A stretch of 64,000 nt of DNA, taken from assembly GCA_001598975.1 (NCBI GenBank), contig BBXU01000913.1:1-64000 (forward strand), in the 5' to 3' direction. A program made the position numbers and the translations under genes. Below, one piece after another: positions 48,106-59,500 of the stretch. Each line of letters starts with the position of its first letter. The first letter of the stretch is position 1. The notes below the pieces were generated by a model. The model did not search any database and had not been told where the DNA came from. It saw only the letters and a list, made by a program, of their open reading frames with translations. The DNA is from Parachlorella kessleri (Eukaryota; Chlorophyta; Trebouxiophyceae; Chlorellales; Chlorellaceae).

Positions 48106-48624
48106 AGGTGGGAGTGATCTTATGTCATTGGTGATCGATTAATAGCATGGGTTGCAGGTAGTGCGAGCAGGGAGTGAAAGTTCAGCTGGACTGACAGGGG
48201 CTGGTTGCAGAATGTGCCTGAGTCTTGCCTGGTTAAGCTATTTCCATTGATATTCACCCCTCCTGGTAGCCCACACTTTGCAAGAGGCGTTAGTAAGCCT
48301 TTAGGCCCCCTTGACTAATAACGCCCATGCTAAAAACCCCTATGGCAAACATCAGGGCAGTTTGGCAGAACCACTGCAAGGTTGACCTACCTAATTCGCA
48401 ATCCCAACAGCACTATGACTTTCTACCTACAAGTGTAGCGCTACACATCACTGCCACTGTGCAAGCTCCTGCGCTGCCTGCTCAATATCTGTACAGCTGT
48501 TGCTCTATGATTGAGCCGCCCACTGGGAAGGCCTCGAGGGTAAAAAAGCTTTAATAGCCTGCTGCTCCTACGCTGCTCTGGACAGAATGCACACGAACAT
48601 ACACAGAGACCACACCAAGGTGGC
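48106..48624. other. Spacer between the uridine kinase/UPRT and BLOC1S1 genes
   Basis: Both genes run leftward. This 519-bp gap holds a 3' UTR and the BLOC1S1 promoter. No exon seen. Confidence 0.45.
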
Positions 48625-51600
48625 TCAGCAATAGTAACGGTCTCCAAGCTCGCCGACACCTGCAGTGAGATGGGAGTGATATGTGAGATGCCTTCGTACA
48701 GAATGTGTCAGCAGACTGCACCCCAAGCAGACGTACAGGGTAGTTTCAAGCTGACATGGACCATGAGCAGAGCTGCCCTAGGAAACTCTGTTGCTGTAGG
48801 ACAGGACGGCTCCCTTTCAGTGAGCAGTAAGCAGAAAATTCCTCAACTACTAAGGCCGTATGGGCTGCCTGTGCAAGCTGGGTTTCTTGCAGCACGGCCG
48901 ATTTCCAAGGACAGGGGTAGAGCGCCATGGATAATGGCTACCGCCCTGTGCGATCAAGCCACCATTATCAATCTCCGCCAGCCTCACTCACCTGGCACGA
49001 CGCGGAAGTTCATATCGACATACTCATCTATCTCCGAGGTGATGACCTGCAGGTACAACCCAGTCCAGTGGAGTGCAGCTCCAGACAAGACAAACCATGC
49101 ACAGCTAAAAAGGCTGCAGGCACTGCACCCTTCCAGGCAAGGGTGCAGCTAAGCGCTCGCCCTGGACCCTGGAGGATGACCTCATAAACACACAAAAAAC
49201 CAATGGAGACCCCACAGGACTAGGATGAAAATGGGAGCAGCCAGGGCACAATAGTAGGCACGCTAGCGCCAGCGCAACCCTTCGGCACCTTGACTTTGGG
49301 GAAATCCCTGCAGACGCGGTGTATGCCCTCTGGCGCTGCGATCAAGCTCAGGAACAGGATCTTCCCCTCGTCGACCCCCTTGTCAAGCAGCACCTGCAGG
49401 GAGGCCCACATACCGAGGCAGATCTCTCAGTGCCGAACCGCTCCGAGCTGGCTTACCTGCTTCTCCAACTCCGGCAGGAACAGCAGAGCACCGACAGTGA
49501 AGTGCCAGTGGGATGGAGGCAAGTAACCCGTGAGCCTTACAGAGCTGGCACCACCGTAGCCCACCCTGTAGGGCGCGCGCCCTTTCCGATGTCCAGCCTG
49601 ACAGCTTGCCAATGCAGTCGTGGGTGGCTGTACAGCCCAGGCCTTTCCCTAACAAGCACCGAGAGAACATGTGCTTCGTCCGTTTCACCCGTTCTCGCCC
49701 TCTAACACCTACACAACTGCTTGGCGCACCCGGATGGCATGTGTTGCCGAGTTGCCCGTTCCCAGGATGGGATCCATCAGCAACACATAGCGCTCAGCAA
49801 TGTCCTGCAATATATGGATGTGAAGGGTTGAGGGCATGGCTCAACAGCTCACTTACAGTCAACGGGAACTGGTGTGCTGCAAGCTTCTGAGGCTAACACT
49901 GCTTCGTGCCGCTGCTCTCTTGTCAGCAAAGGAGTTGGCCCTTTAAGCCAGTGGCAGCCCTGTAGGCGTCAGCTGCTTACTAACCACCACTAAGGCTAGC
50001 CCACCTGTGGCAGCTTCTCGTAGACAATCTCCTGCGACATCACCTGGTCACCTATCCTGCAGACGAACATCGAGGCATCTTTCGAATACACTAGCGTGCT
50101 TTTCACACAGACTGTGTATACCACGTCGCCGACCTGCTGGCCGCTCTCAGCTGGCCCCAAAGCAGTGAATAATAACCTAGCCATATACCACGGCCAGGTA
50201 TTGCATGTATCTTGACAGCATCCTTTCCAGCAGCATAACAGAGTGCAAACAGATAGCTGGGACTGGGCAAAGGCAGGGCAGGGCTCTGACGGCCATAGCC
50301 TCACCGGTGTATGAGGATCTTGCCAATCTTGATGCCCTTGCAGCAGGCCCGCAATGCGTTCTCCATAGCTTCCCCGCTGCGTATGATGCTGACCCCGCAC
50401 AGCTTCTTGGCAAAGTCCACGCCCACATACTGATGGCCGGTGGGGGTGATGACCGTCTTTTCATAGAAGGGCAGGTGCCCAAGGCCAGCCTCCACCACCT
50501 GAGCATGCCAATGGGTGCGGTTAGGGTACAGAGAAGGCAAAAGGAAGACTGACAAGAAGCCAGGAGGTGGTATGCCAGGACTTGGAAGGACAAGATAGAG
50601 ATATACTATCCCATGGCAGGTATTTTGACCACGGCACCCAGGTTGTATAGTTGGCACGGAGGGGCCGGCAGAAGGCCACTACGGCTTGTCAGCTCACCAG
50701 CCGTAGAAGGCGGTCCGCATAGAAGACAAAGTCTGTGGTATCGGTTTCATGGTTACGAACAATCGTGTGCATACCCCGGATCTGCAGCAGTGAAGGGGAG
50801 AGCCCCGGAGAGCCAAACTGAGTTGCCCTCTGGGAGGCCGGCACGATTAAGCCAAGCCCTACTCCCTCGCCAATGGCTCCCCAGAGCGCTTCAATGATGT
50901 CTGATGACATCCAAACTACACAAGATCAATTATGAGTAATGTCATGGCAAGGGTAAATCCCTGGCCAAGTGTTCAAGCTGGCTACCAGACTTTCCAGCCT
51001 CCAGAAGTCCTGACCCCAGTGCCGCGACCCAGTGCACGGTTTCTCACCTGGAAGTTGGAGGGGATGACCTCCAGGTTTGGGTAGATGCGGCGCAGGTCGT
51101 GCTGCTGCAGCTTCATGCGGATGTGCTCCGTGATGAGGTCGATCGCCACCACATTGTCGCCCCTGCCCAAACAGCAGTGCGCAGGGCTTTGTGAGCAAAT
51201 GCCTGTAAGAATTGCACGCTGGCCAGTGGAGGTATGGGTGCGGGTCCGATGCTTTCCTGCACAGAACACAAGCTACGTCACAGGCACTGAAGTTGCGATG
51301 TCCCTTAAATCTCCATGCAACCAGAGTCACAAGGGAGGGTGTACCTGGAAACCTGGTCGTGTGCTCTGTCCTAGACCGTTGTGCAGTCCTCACTCATGGC
51401 CGACCAACCTTTGCCAGGGGATGATGATGTCGGCAAACTTGCGGCTGGGTGCCACAAACTGGTCGAAGGCTGGCTTGACAAACTTGGTGTACTGGTCAAT
51501 CACCCCTCCCACATCCCGCCCGCGCACAGACACGTCGCGCTGGATCCTGCAGGCAGTCGAGGAGGAGTCTCAGGCTCGGCTACCTCACTCAACAACCAGT

Positions 51601-53548
51601 CTGATTTGGCTAACACAGGCACATCACAAGCACATTCTGTGATGCAAGCCCATAAAAGTGACTAGAATGACTCCCTTCAGCCAGGCAAATGCGGTCCTCG
51701 CCAGGATGCACGGCGCATGTGGAGGCATCCTTGGACCTGCGCTCTGCCAGATGTGGCCATACCGCAGCACGAAAGCATAGGGCAACGCCCACCACCACAC
51801 CTCTACTGGCTTAGCTGGACACAGCCTTCACAATTTCCTCCAACCGGGAAAGCCCAACCGGCGGAACCTCACCCACCTGCGCGCCAGCCGCACGTCATCA
51901 TCTGTATCCACAAAGACCTTCATATTTAGCCGCTCCCGAATCTCCTCCACTGCACACACACCCATGTACTTCGTAAGTTACGCACACCATGCCAGCAATC
52001 AGAGCGCCGGTGCTGGCATCATGCTTTGATGCCTCAGCCCATGCCTCAGCCTGCAACATAAGCAGCGTCCCACGCTCGTATAACCTATTAAGTGGGCCCA
52101 GCTGAAAGAATCATACCAACCCCAGCCATGGCAAATCGGCTGTCATCGGCATCCTGTGCACGTCACATACCATTTTAAAGGCAAATAACAGTAAGTGTAT
52201 ACACATGCAACCGGCATGGTTGTTCCGCAGCAGGCGGCCGGCCGCTCACTGTGCAGCACCAGAATGCCTTCTATGATGATCACGTTGGCAGGGGGCACCC
52301 GCCGTGTCTGTTGGCTGCGCTGGTGCTTGGTGAAGTCATAGATAGGCACCTCTACCACTTTCATGGCCTGCAACCGAATGGAGCAGTGAGCTATCATACT
52401 GGCAAGTGCTCAACACAGCCGCTGTAGCGTGGTGCTGTAATGTGGCCCGGCAGGCAGGTCCAATATGGCCTTGGCCAGCGAAGGCATGCTACTCTTCAAG
52501 TCAGCCCTCCCAGGCCCCAGACTGGCAACCCTCAACCTTTGCCCCAGGACTCCAGAGACGGCCTCATGTCCACAGGCATGCTGCAGGACCGGCTGTTCCT
52601 GCCACATCATGTTAGGCTCAGCATGTCAAGCAATACCAGCTACAAGCTCCGCACCTTCAGCTCATCCATGCACTGCACCAGTGCCTCGCTGTCAAATGCG
52701 TCCGGGTGGTCAAAGTTGTAATCTGCAGGCTCGGAAAGCCAGTCTGACTGTGAGGCTCTACCAGCATGCCCCAAGGCACCTGGCACTTGCAAGACATCCA
52801 TGCTAGCAGCCCAACCATCCACTCGAGAGGCTGCCTCCGACGGCCAGGCATATGACAGCCAGAGCTCAGGCACCTTTCAGGTTGTCCTTCTCCTCGTCCC
52901 TGAGGCCTCGGTAGAAGCTGTCCTGGGACAGCATAACTACACACTGGTCTGCACCGCAGCACGCGGGCGTCTTGGTCAGGTCACTTGGTTTCAGGTAGCT
53001 GCCCGTGCCTCCGAACAGTGTTCTCACAGGTAGGCCAGCCAGTCAGAACGGAGCTACAAACATCAATAGGAGTGTCCCGCCCAAAGCCCTACCATGCAGC
53101 CGCTGGATAATCTGGTCACATACTGTTGTTTTGCCGCTGGCTGTGCCCCCAGCCACGCCTGCAGCAGCTTGTAAGGGGGTTCCACTATATAGATAGATGC
53201 AGGGGGCGTGATCAAGTGATCCAGCCAGCATAGCGCAACAGGCCAGGGGCACGCACCAATTATGAAAGGCTGCGTCCTGTGGGCTCTAGCACCGGAAACA
53301 CCCGGGCTCGCCCCCTCTGCAGGGTCGTCGCCAAAACACGCCCCAGGCGGACAGTTGATCTTTAGTTTGCTCAGTTCATCCGTCTCTGAAAACTTGTGAT
53401 AGTCAAACATGTCCTGCTTTGCCCTTACAGCTGCGTGACTACGAATGCATGACTTGGCTGTCAATTGCAAGCGCCCAGATGCGGGTTTGGGACTGCAGTT
53501 GCGGCTATGCAGGCCTATCATCGGCGGGCAGCCGGGTCGATAGTTCAT
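48625..53548 (-). CDS. Bifunctional uridine kinase / uracil phosphoribosyltransferase
   Basis: 15 exons: 53548-53257, 53158-53093, 52948-52874, 52722-52655, 52367-52250, 51949-51877, 51546-51409, 51162-51048, 50781-50698, 50498-50305, 50056-50005, 49804-49730, 49393-49289, 49046-48992, 48659-48625; 514 aa from 53548, or 468 aa from the in-frame ATG at 53410. Pyrimidine salvage: the N-terminal domain phosphorylates uridine/cytidine; the C-terminal domain resembles UPRT. Kinase P-loop: GVAGGTASGKTT; then DSFYRGL, NFDHPDAFD, IIIEGILVL and FVDTDDDVRLARR. UPRT-like part: RGMHTIVRNHET, GVSIIRSGEAMENALR, the PRPP loop DPILGTGNSA, and GVGELGDRYYC at the end, which replaces the usual GMGEFGDRYFGT. The 46 residues before Met-53410 are rich in Arg, Ser, Lys and Pro without acidic residues until near the junction, so they may be a plastid transit peptide. 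Gene order and phases agree throughout. Confidence 0.92.
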
Positions 53549-54316
53549 GGGACCAGCTGGTGCAGAGGGTGCAGTATGTATCGTGGGCTGAGTAGTTCTG
53601 TACGTAAATTTACGTACACCTTTGGGGGGAGGGACCAGCCAATTTCAGCCTCTCAGCACCAGCTTCCGGCAGCAAATTTGACATGGGTTGCAGGCTACAG
53701 TACCGGTCTGCCAATGTGGACAGCGGCCGTTTGGTGGACAGCCATTCACAACTTAAACAGTTTAAGCCTGGCCAGCTGTGCATTGCCTGCCAGTCAGGCT
53801 GGCGGAAGTAATGCTGTTTGTTATTTGGCGCCAGGAGCTTGCCGCACTCATAACATGGAAAGGCACATATACTGACACTCTCAGTGAGGTAGTGCTTTCC
53901 TGGCTGGCAATTCACACCTGATGAGGCACTGTGAGGGGCGCGAGTCATATAATGTGCGTGCAACACTGAATGCGCTAGGAGGGAGGGGTACAGAAAGCAA
54001 GTGCGCAGGACAAACAAACTAGAGGGGATAGTACGGGGAAGGGGCAAGCATTCTGATAGAACACACACAGTACAAATACATATAGTAATACAGACCCTGC
54101 AGCTGTGGTGCTCATGATGGGGGGTTGCAGAGGGGCGCTGGTGGATGCAGTTGGGCCATGCAGTGGGGAGCAAGCACTGACAGCTTCGAGGCAGCGGGTC
54201 GCACCGACTCCTGTGAGGGCAATATTTGGGCATGAGTGGCAGGCAGGCAGTGCATGACCTAAGGTTATCAGGAACATAGTGGTTATCATCTAACCTTGCT
54301 GAAGCTAAGACCTACC
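53549..54316. promoter_or_regulatory. Upstream region of the uridine kinase/UPRT gene
   Basis: This 768-bp spacer lies between two leftward genes. It contains an 18-bp perfect palindrome at 53600-53617 and no supported exon. Confidence 0.4.
53600..53617. repeat. 18-bp perfect palindrome GTACGTAAATTTACGTAC
   Basis: A dyad of two TACGTA half-motifs around AATT. It lies 52 bp upstream of ATG 53548 (190 bp from ATG 53410). ACGT cores are typical plant bZIP binding sites, so this may be an operator-like element; that role is inferred. Confidence 0.6.
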
Positions 54317-55625
54317 TTACTGCGGGTACTTGCTCCCTGTAGTGTTGACGCCCTTGGTGCCCCTGAACTGTGTCTGGTGCTGCTGCTGCTGCCTGCGACA
54401 GCAAACATCACAGTCTTGCTTCGGAGGTGTCTACAAATAGCAGAGCTTTGAGATTCACCAAAAGCGCAGCAGCAGACGCTCGAGCAGCAGACGCATAGCA
54501 GATGGGTTGCGGAGATTACCGAAAAGCGCACCTGAACCAAGGGGCCCGGAATTCTCCAATGCGCTCCTCCATCTTGCCTCCCTCCTGCACATCATAAGCA
54601 AGTTTCATTATAAAAGTCGACAACGGACGAAAGAGCAGGGCTTACGTGCTTCCACAGATTTCACACTTGGCGCACCTCCCTACAACCTAAACAGGTAACA
54701 ACTTCCAGCGGTTCAGCTTCTCTGAATCCATAGAACAATTGTCATTACTCAATAGGTCACCTTGCCAGCAGACCGCTTCTTGTTGTAGCCGTGGTTGGGC
54801 TGAGGCCGGCCACCTGTCTTGCTGCCAGCAGGCTTGGGAGTGTTGTTGGTCCTCTCAACCAGTGCCTGTCGCCCGCTGAAATCACTGTGCACCAGTCCTT
54901 TCCTCCTCATCACCACCAGCTTTCCTGTGCCTGCTGATGTGGAAGGAGAGAATTGCATCAGGCTCCAAGGCCATTTATGTACGGGACCGCTCATGCAGTT
55001 AACTACCAGCAAGCACAGAGGGACTAAAGAAGCGATGTCTACTTACATCCTTGCAGCACGCGGCTCACAGCCACCTGGTCCTCTGCAGGCACGGAAGGCC
55101 AAGGAGCATTGATAGTCAATGTGGGTGATCAGAGCTGCATGGGGCATAGCAAGACACCAAGCATACCAAGTCTGCCGTGGCTGCACACTGTTGGCTCAGC
55201 TTCCCAGGAATATTTCTCAACACTTGCCTGCCGACAGCCCACCGAACCAGAGACTGAGCGCATGGAGCTGCTCGCAGTTGTCCTGGCGGTTGGACACAGC
55301 GCGGACGAGGTCTCGCTCCAGCTGCATAACATCAACCGAACCCCTCACCACAAGCGGCGCATCAGAGCCGCAGCCGTCGCTGGGGAGCAGGAAAACTGGA
55401 GAGCAGCCCCAGACCTGCAGCCAGAAATGCGCACTGACGCGGCAGGTGAGCAGATGGTTGTGGGAGAACCAGGGTCACAAGCTCTGGGCGCTTACTTTAA
55501 GCACACAACCAAGCAACAACTGGCAGGGTGCTTACCTCCCCTTGCAGGCCTGCTGCCTTTGGATCTGAACGGCTATAGCTGCGTTCATTGTTGGCTTCGT
55601 AGTTCTCCCAGCTGAAGTTTTCCAT
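54317..55625 (-). CDS. Unrecognised 163-aa basic protein
   Basis: Six exons: 55625-55536, 55321-55255, 55082-55047, 54930-54761, 54584-54532, 54392-54317; phases agree. The sequence starts MENFSWENYEANNERSYS. A short charged helix follows (ELERDLVRAVSNRQDNCEQL), then LVVMRRKGLVHSDFSGRQAL, a Lys/Pro/Gly stretch (PKPAGSKTGGRPQPNHGYNK), EERIGEFRAPWFR, and a Gln-rich tail ending TTGSKYPQ. No signal peptide, membrane segment or known domain is seen. The donor of exon 2 (gtctct) is weak but is the only one that keeps frame. I cannot assign a family; conserved-looking short motifs suggest a structural or adaptor protein. Confidence 0.6.
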
Positions 55626-55816
55626 TTCAGGACTATCCTGGCAGGAGAGTTTGACGTCTGGGTGCCTGCTTCGGTTGTAAGAAGCGACAGTCCTCAGCCA
55701 GCAGCTCAACTAGGTTTGACAGAGAACACCAAGGTCGCAGCCTTTTTCTGGATTCTTATGCCCGGCATGGGACAACCCCAGCATGGCATAGCATTCTGAG
55801 TAATGGGCAAGCCATG

Positions 55817-56179
55817 CTATGCACGAAGGCATATCACGTGCAGACTGCCAGGAGGAATACCAGAAATTGCTGGTGACCGCACGGTGGCATTTACTGGGTA
55901 CAGTCTCTCATCACTCTCATCAACTGTGAGGGTGACCTGCAGAGGCAGAGGGCAGGCTCCCAGTGCTGCTTTCCTATTTGCCAGGAACCACTGCTGTGTC
56001 CACCCAGCCCACACAAGAATTTACAACAGTACCTATGGAGAACAAGCATCGAGTCTTGGAGGAGCCCAACCATTCATATGACAGGCGGCAATCACCAGTA
56101 TGACAAGACTTGGGAGCACATTGCCTACCGCTTGGTGGGTCATATCTTGCCTGGAAGCGTTTATTGGCAAGCACAGCAT
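55817..56179 (-). CDS. Doubtful small two-exon ORF, 56 aa
   Basis: Possible exons 56179-56129 and 55936-55817 join in frame (MLCLPINASRQDMTHQA, then VTLTVDESDERLYPVNATVR). The second exon has coding-like composition and a clean 'tgcag' acceptor. No family is recognised and the model may be wrong. Confidence 0.25.
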
Positions 56180-56415
56180 AATGATACACAGGACTAGCTG
56201 AGCAACACGTGCTTCAGCTCAACTGCCGCATAATAGCACTGTACACAGGGCGAAAAAGTATGCAGCAGGCAGGCATTGCCGCCACGGGCCCTGGCAGCTA
56301 AAAAACAGGCAACACAAGCAAGGAAAACCGCAACCGAATGCCAACCGAGTCCAGGCAGGACAACACAATAGGCCTTCCCTGGCCTAACAGTGCTACACAA
56401 ATTTGCAAGGTAAGG

Positions 56416-56420
56416 TTACA
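56416..56420 (-). promoter_or_regulatory. Candidate TGTAA poly(A) signal, NTT gene
   Basis: TGTAA on the minus strand about 82 bases past the NTT stop. Confidence 0.4.
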
Positions 56421-56501
56421 GTTAAGAATGCTATCACCAGTTTTGAGGGCTGCCAGCCATCAATGCAGGTTGCTGTTGCAGCCACTTTCTACGTGTGCAA
56501 C

Positions 56502-59500
56502 TCAAGCAGGCTGAGCTGCTGGACCACCCTCTGCCAGTATGCCGTTGCCATTGCCCCAGTCATGGGTCGGCTTGGGTGTCGTATGGGGGCTGGCGCCAAC
56601 GCCATGCGCCCCACCATCACTTGGAGAAGCTGGCACAACGTCATCGCCCTGGCTAGCAGCCGCGCCAGCCCGTCTCTGATCCTCAAACTCCTTAAGCTGC
56701 TTGTCCAAGCTGCATGCAGGCACAGAGCACAACATTTCACATGTGGTTAACAGGCAGGGCAGAATTCCAGTGACGCTTTCACTGTCACCTCATAGCCCCA
56801 CGGAACAACATCTGAGGTAGTGACCCCAGGCTAGGTACCCAACACATCCCTCAAGTTTTTCCTGCACAACAACACAAAAGCAGTGGCGGGCAGCTGACAT
56901 GGCAGCGGAGGTCCTCCACAGCTAGATACTCACGAGCGCACGGCCGCCAGCCAGCAGGTAATGACGGTTAGGAAGGTAGCCGAGATGATCGGCAGGGAGG
57001 CTGTGATCGACCCCAGCACCAGCAGCAGCGCCTGCAGCAGGCCAGATTGCCTTCAACTTTACCAAGGTGCGACCTATCCCGCATAGGTACGCAGCCCCAA
57101 AGCGAGCAGCTACAACACACTCCCTAAACAGGCACTTCCAACACACTAGAGGTGCCCAGGCCTGTGGCACTCCACCATAGCAAGTCCAGAAGTCATCAGA
57201 TGTCACGCCTTAGCCAAGCATGCCAGGCACCCCAACCAGTCGGGCCAAGCATCAAGCAAGGAACCGTGCCCGCAACCTCTCTGCTCACCTGGGTCAGCCA
57301 GGCGGCCCCTGACTTGCCGATTTGTGAGCCCACCAAGTCCACAGCAGCCTTGCCCTTGCTCTTCTCCTCCTTGGTCATTTCAATGTATACCTACACAGGT
57401 GGAGGACGCGGGGCACAGTATGAGCCTGGCGCATAAACAAGTATTGAGAAAAGACCCGCTGCATTGAAGGCCCAGCTGGGTGCATGCTGCGGCTGTTGGC
57501 TGGAGGCCGGCAGCAGCAGTGGCTGAAAAGTGGCATGTAGCTTCGCGGACATCTCAAAAGATACCGACCTAACTTTGTGGCACAAATAGGTTCATATTAT
57601 CACATCAATACCTCAACTATTCCCATGACACACTGATGCTTACCATCTCCTTGGCTGGGTCAAAGAGACTGAACTTGGACGACCGTGCAAAGACCTGGGA
57701 TGGGAAACATTTCTTGTCAAATGGATGACAGACGGGCGTGCTTGAGGCCGTAAGGCACCTTAATTGCCAAAAGCAATTAAGGCCAATTGCTGGTCATGCT
57801 CAGGCAGCCGGTGAGCAAGGAGTTAGGGTCATTTGAAGGCGGCTTCCGCAAAAGACGCACAAGAGAGCCCAAGTGAAAGAACTCTGCCAAGGGGCACAGA
57901 GCAGCTTGCACATGTGCCCGGCACGCTTGCCTGCGTTACCGCCCCCGCCACAGCGCCAGCAATGGCCATGGACGCTGGGTTCATGCCAGCAATGCTGATG
58001 CCCTGGTTTGCAGCAAGCGAGAGACCAAAGAAGGACCCGCCAGCGCAGAGCATGACCGCTGGGGTTGCCGCAGCAGCTGCACCCCAGCCTAGAAGCTGGA
58101 AGACAAGCCGGCCCTGCGGCAGCAGGCAACCGACGTGTGAGTTGATGTGCTGAAGGTGGACCAGAGTGCACACAAGGCTTGCAGGGCAGGAAACGGGACA
58201 TAGCTGGCATGCATAAGCACCCAGCGGGTCGTTGGGGACCAACTCACCAGCAACATGAGGCCGATTGTTGTGTAGCCGGTTGCAATAGACACGTCTGCCA
58301 ACATGTGCTGGTATGCCTGCATGTGCAGTCGATTCAGCTTGGGGCCTTCTACTAACACTGTCCAGTTTGAAACGCAAACCAGTCAGCCATACTTGCAGTG
58401 TTGGCAACCAGACACTGGCCTGGTGCTACTACTGAGGTGACCAACACAGAACCTCGCCTGGTGCCCAAGCAGGAGGCGACTCACCGCAGCGGTGGGGTAC
58501 AGGAGCCGCAGCTGTCCCTTCCATGCAAACTCAAACAACCGGTGGCTCACACCGTACCCAATGACCAGCAGGGCCAGATTGCGGATCTTTGGCGAGTTCT
58601 TGATGACTGCACAGCAATCACACCAGCCAGAGTCATTGATGATTTCCCATTCATGGGTGGAGCACGGCTCAAGCACTGCTTGCAAAGCGCTGGCCGGATC
58701 GCAGGCAGCAGCACCAATGCAAGCGGCACAACCAGAGGCAAACTCTCCAACCTGCGAAGCTCTCCCCAAACGACCCCTTCTTCTTCTTCTTGGCCGGCGG
58801 CTTGGCGCTGCTCTCTGACGTCAGAATGAACCTGGCACATGCAGGAAGGGCAACAAGGAAGTTCATTGCCAAGGCCCCACCCACAAACACTCCCAAGGCC
58901 ATTCATCCGGCATTTGCCAGTCCAAGGGCACAAGCGCAAGCGATGCAAGGGTGAAGCTCCCACGCAAGGCCATTGGGCACCGCAAATTGGCTCCGGCAGT
59001 AACTTGACTAAGCAGTAACAGGAAGCGCTGCCAAGCTGCAAGCGAAAACCTGTGAGGTGGTTCACCTGTCGACGCCTGCCTTAGCCACCATCATCACCGC
59101 GCTCATCGCCACCACCGTCCCCACCAGGTAGCGCAGTGACAGCGCCGGGCTGCCTGCTGCGACCGTCCGGTTCACAAGCTTGACCAAGTTGCCGGCAGCC
59201 ACCTGGCAATGTGCAAGGAGGACCAGGCATTAGAGCGGACGGGCAATGGAAATGTCACGACTGTGCACAGGGCGGTCAGCAGCAGCTGTCAGGGAAGGGG
59301 TAGCTGCATCCTAGCAAGCGTGCCGCTGCACATTGGTTTTTTCAGATGACCGCAGGGACCAGATCCAAAGGTGAGCCTACGCTGTCTGCCAGCCCACGTG
59401 TGGTGGCAATGCCATGCGATGGACCCAAGCACGAAAGTATACACACCAAACAAGCAGCCGACTCACCAGCGCAACATTCGCCGCAATGCCCATCAGAGGG

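Larger units (their letters stand above)
55626..56501. other. Spacer downstream of the NTT gene
   Basis: It lies between two leftward genes. It has a minus-strand TGTAA at 56416-56420, fitting the NTT 3' end, and one doubtful two-exon ORF at 55817-56179. Confidence 0.4.

Noticed and set aside
52125..52160. An extra exon in the uridine kinase gene (reads MPMTADLPWLG)
   Set aside because: Joining exon 5 directly to 51949 keeps phase and gives the family sequence NMKVFVDTDDD, while the extra segment would insert unmatched residues. It might be a rare alternative exon.
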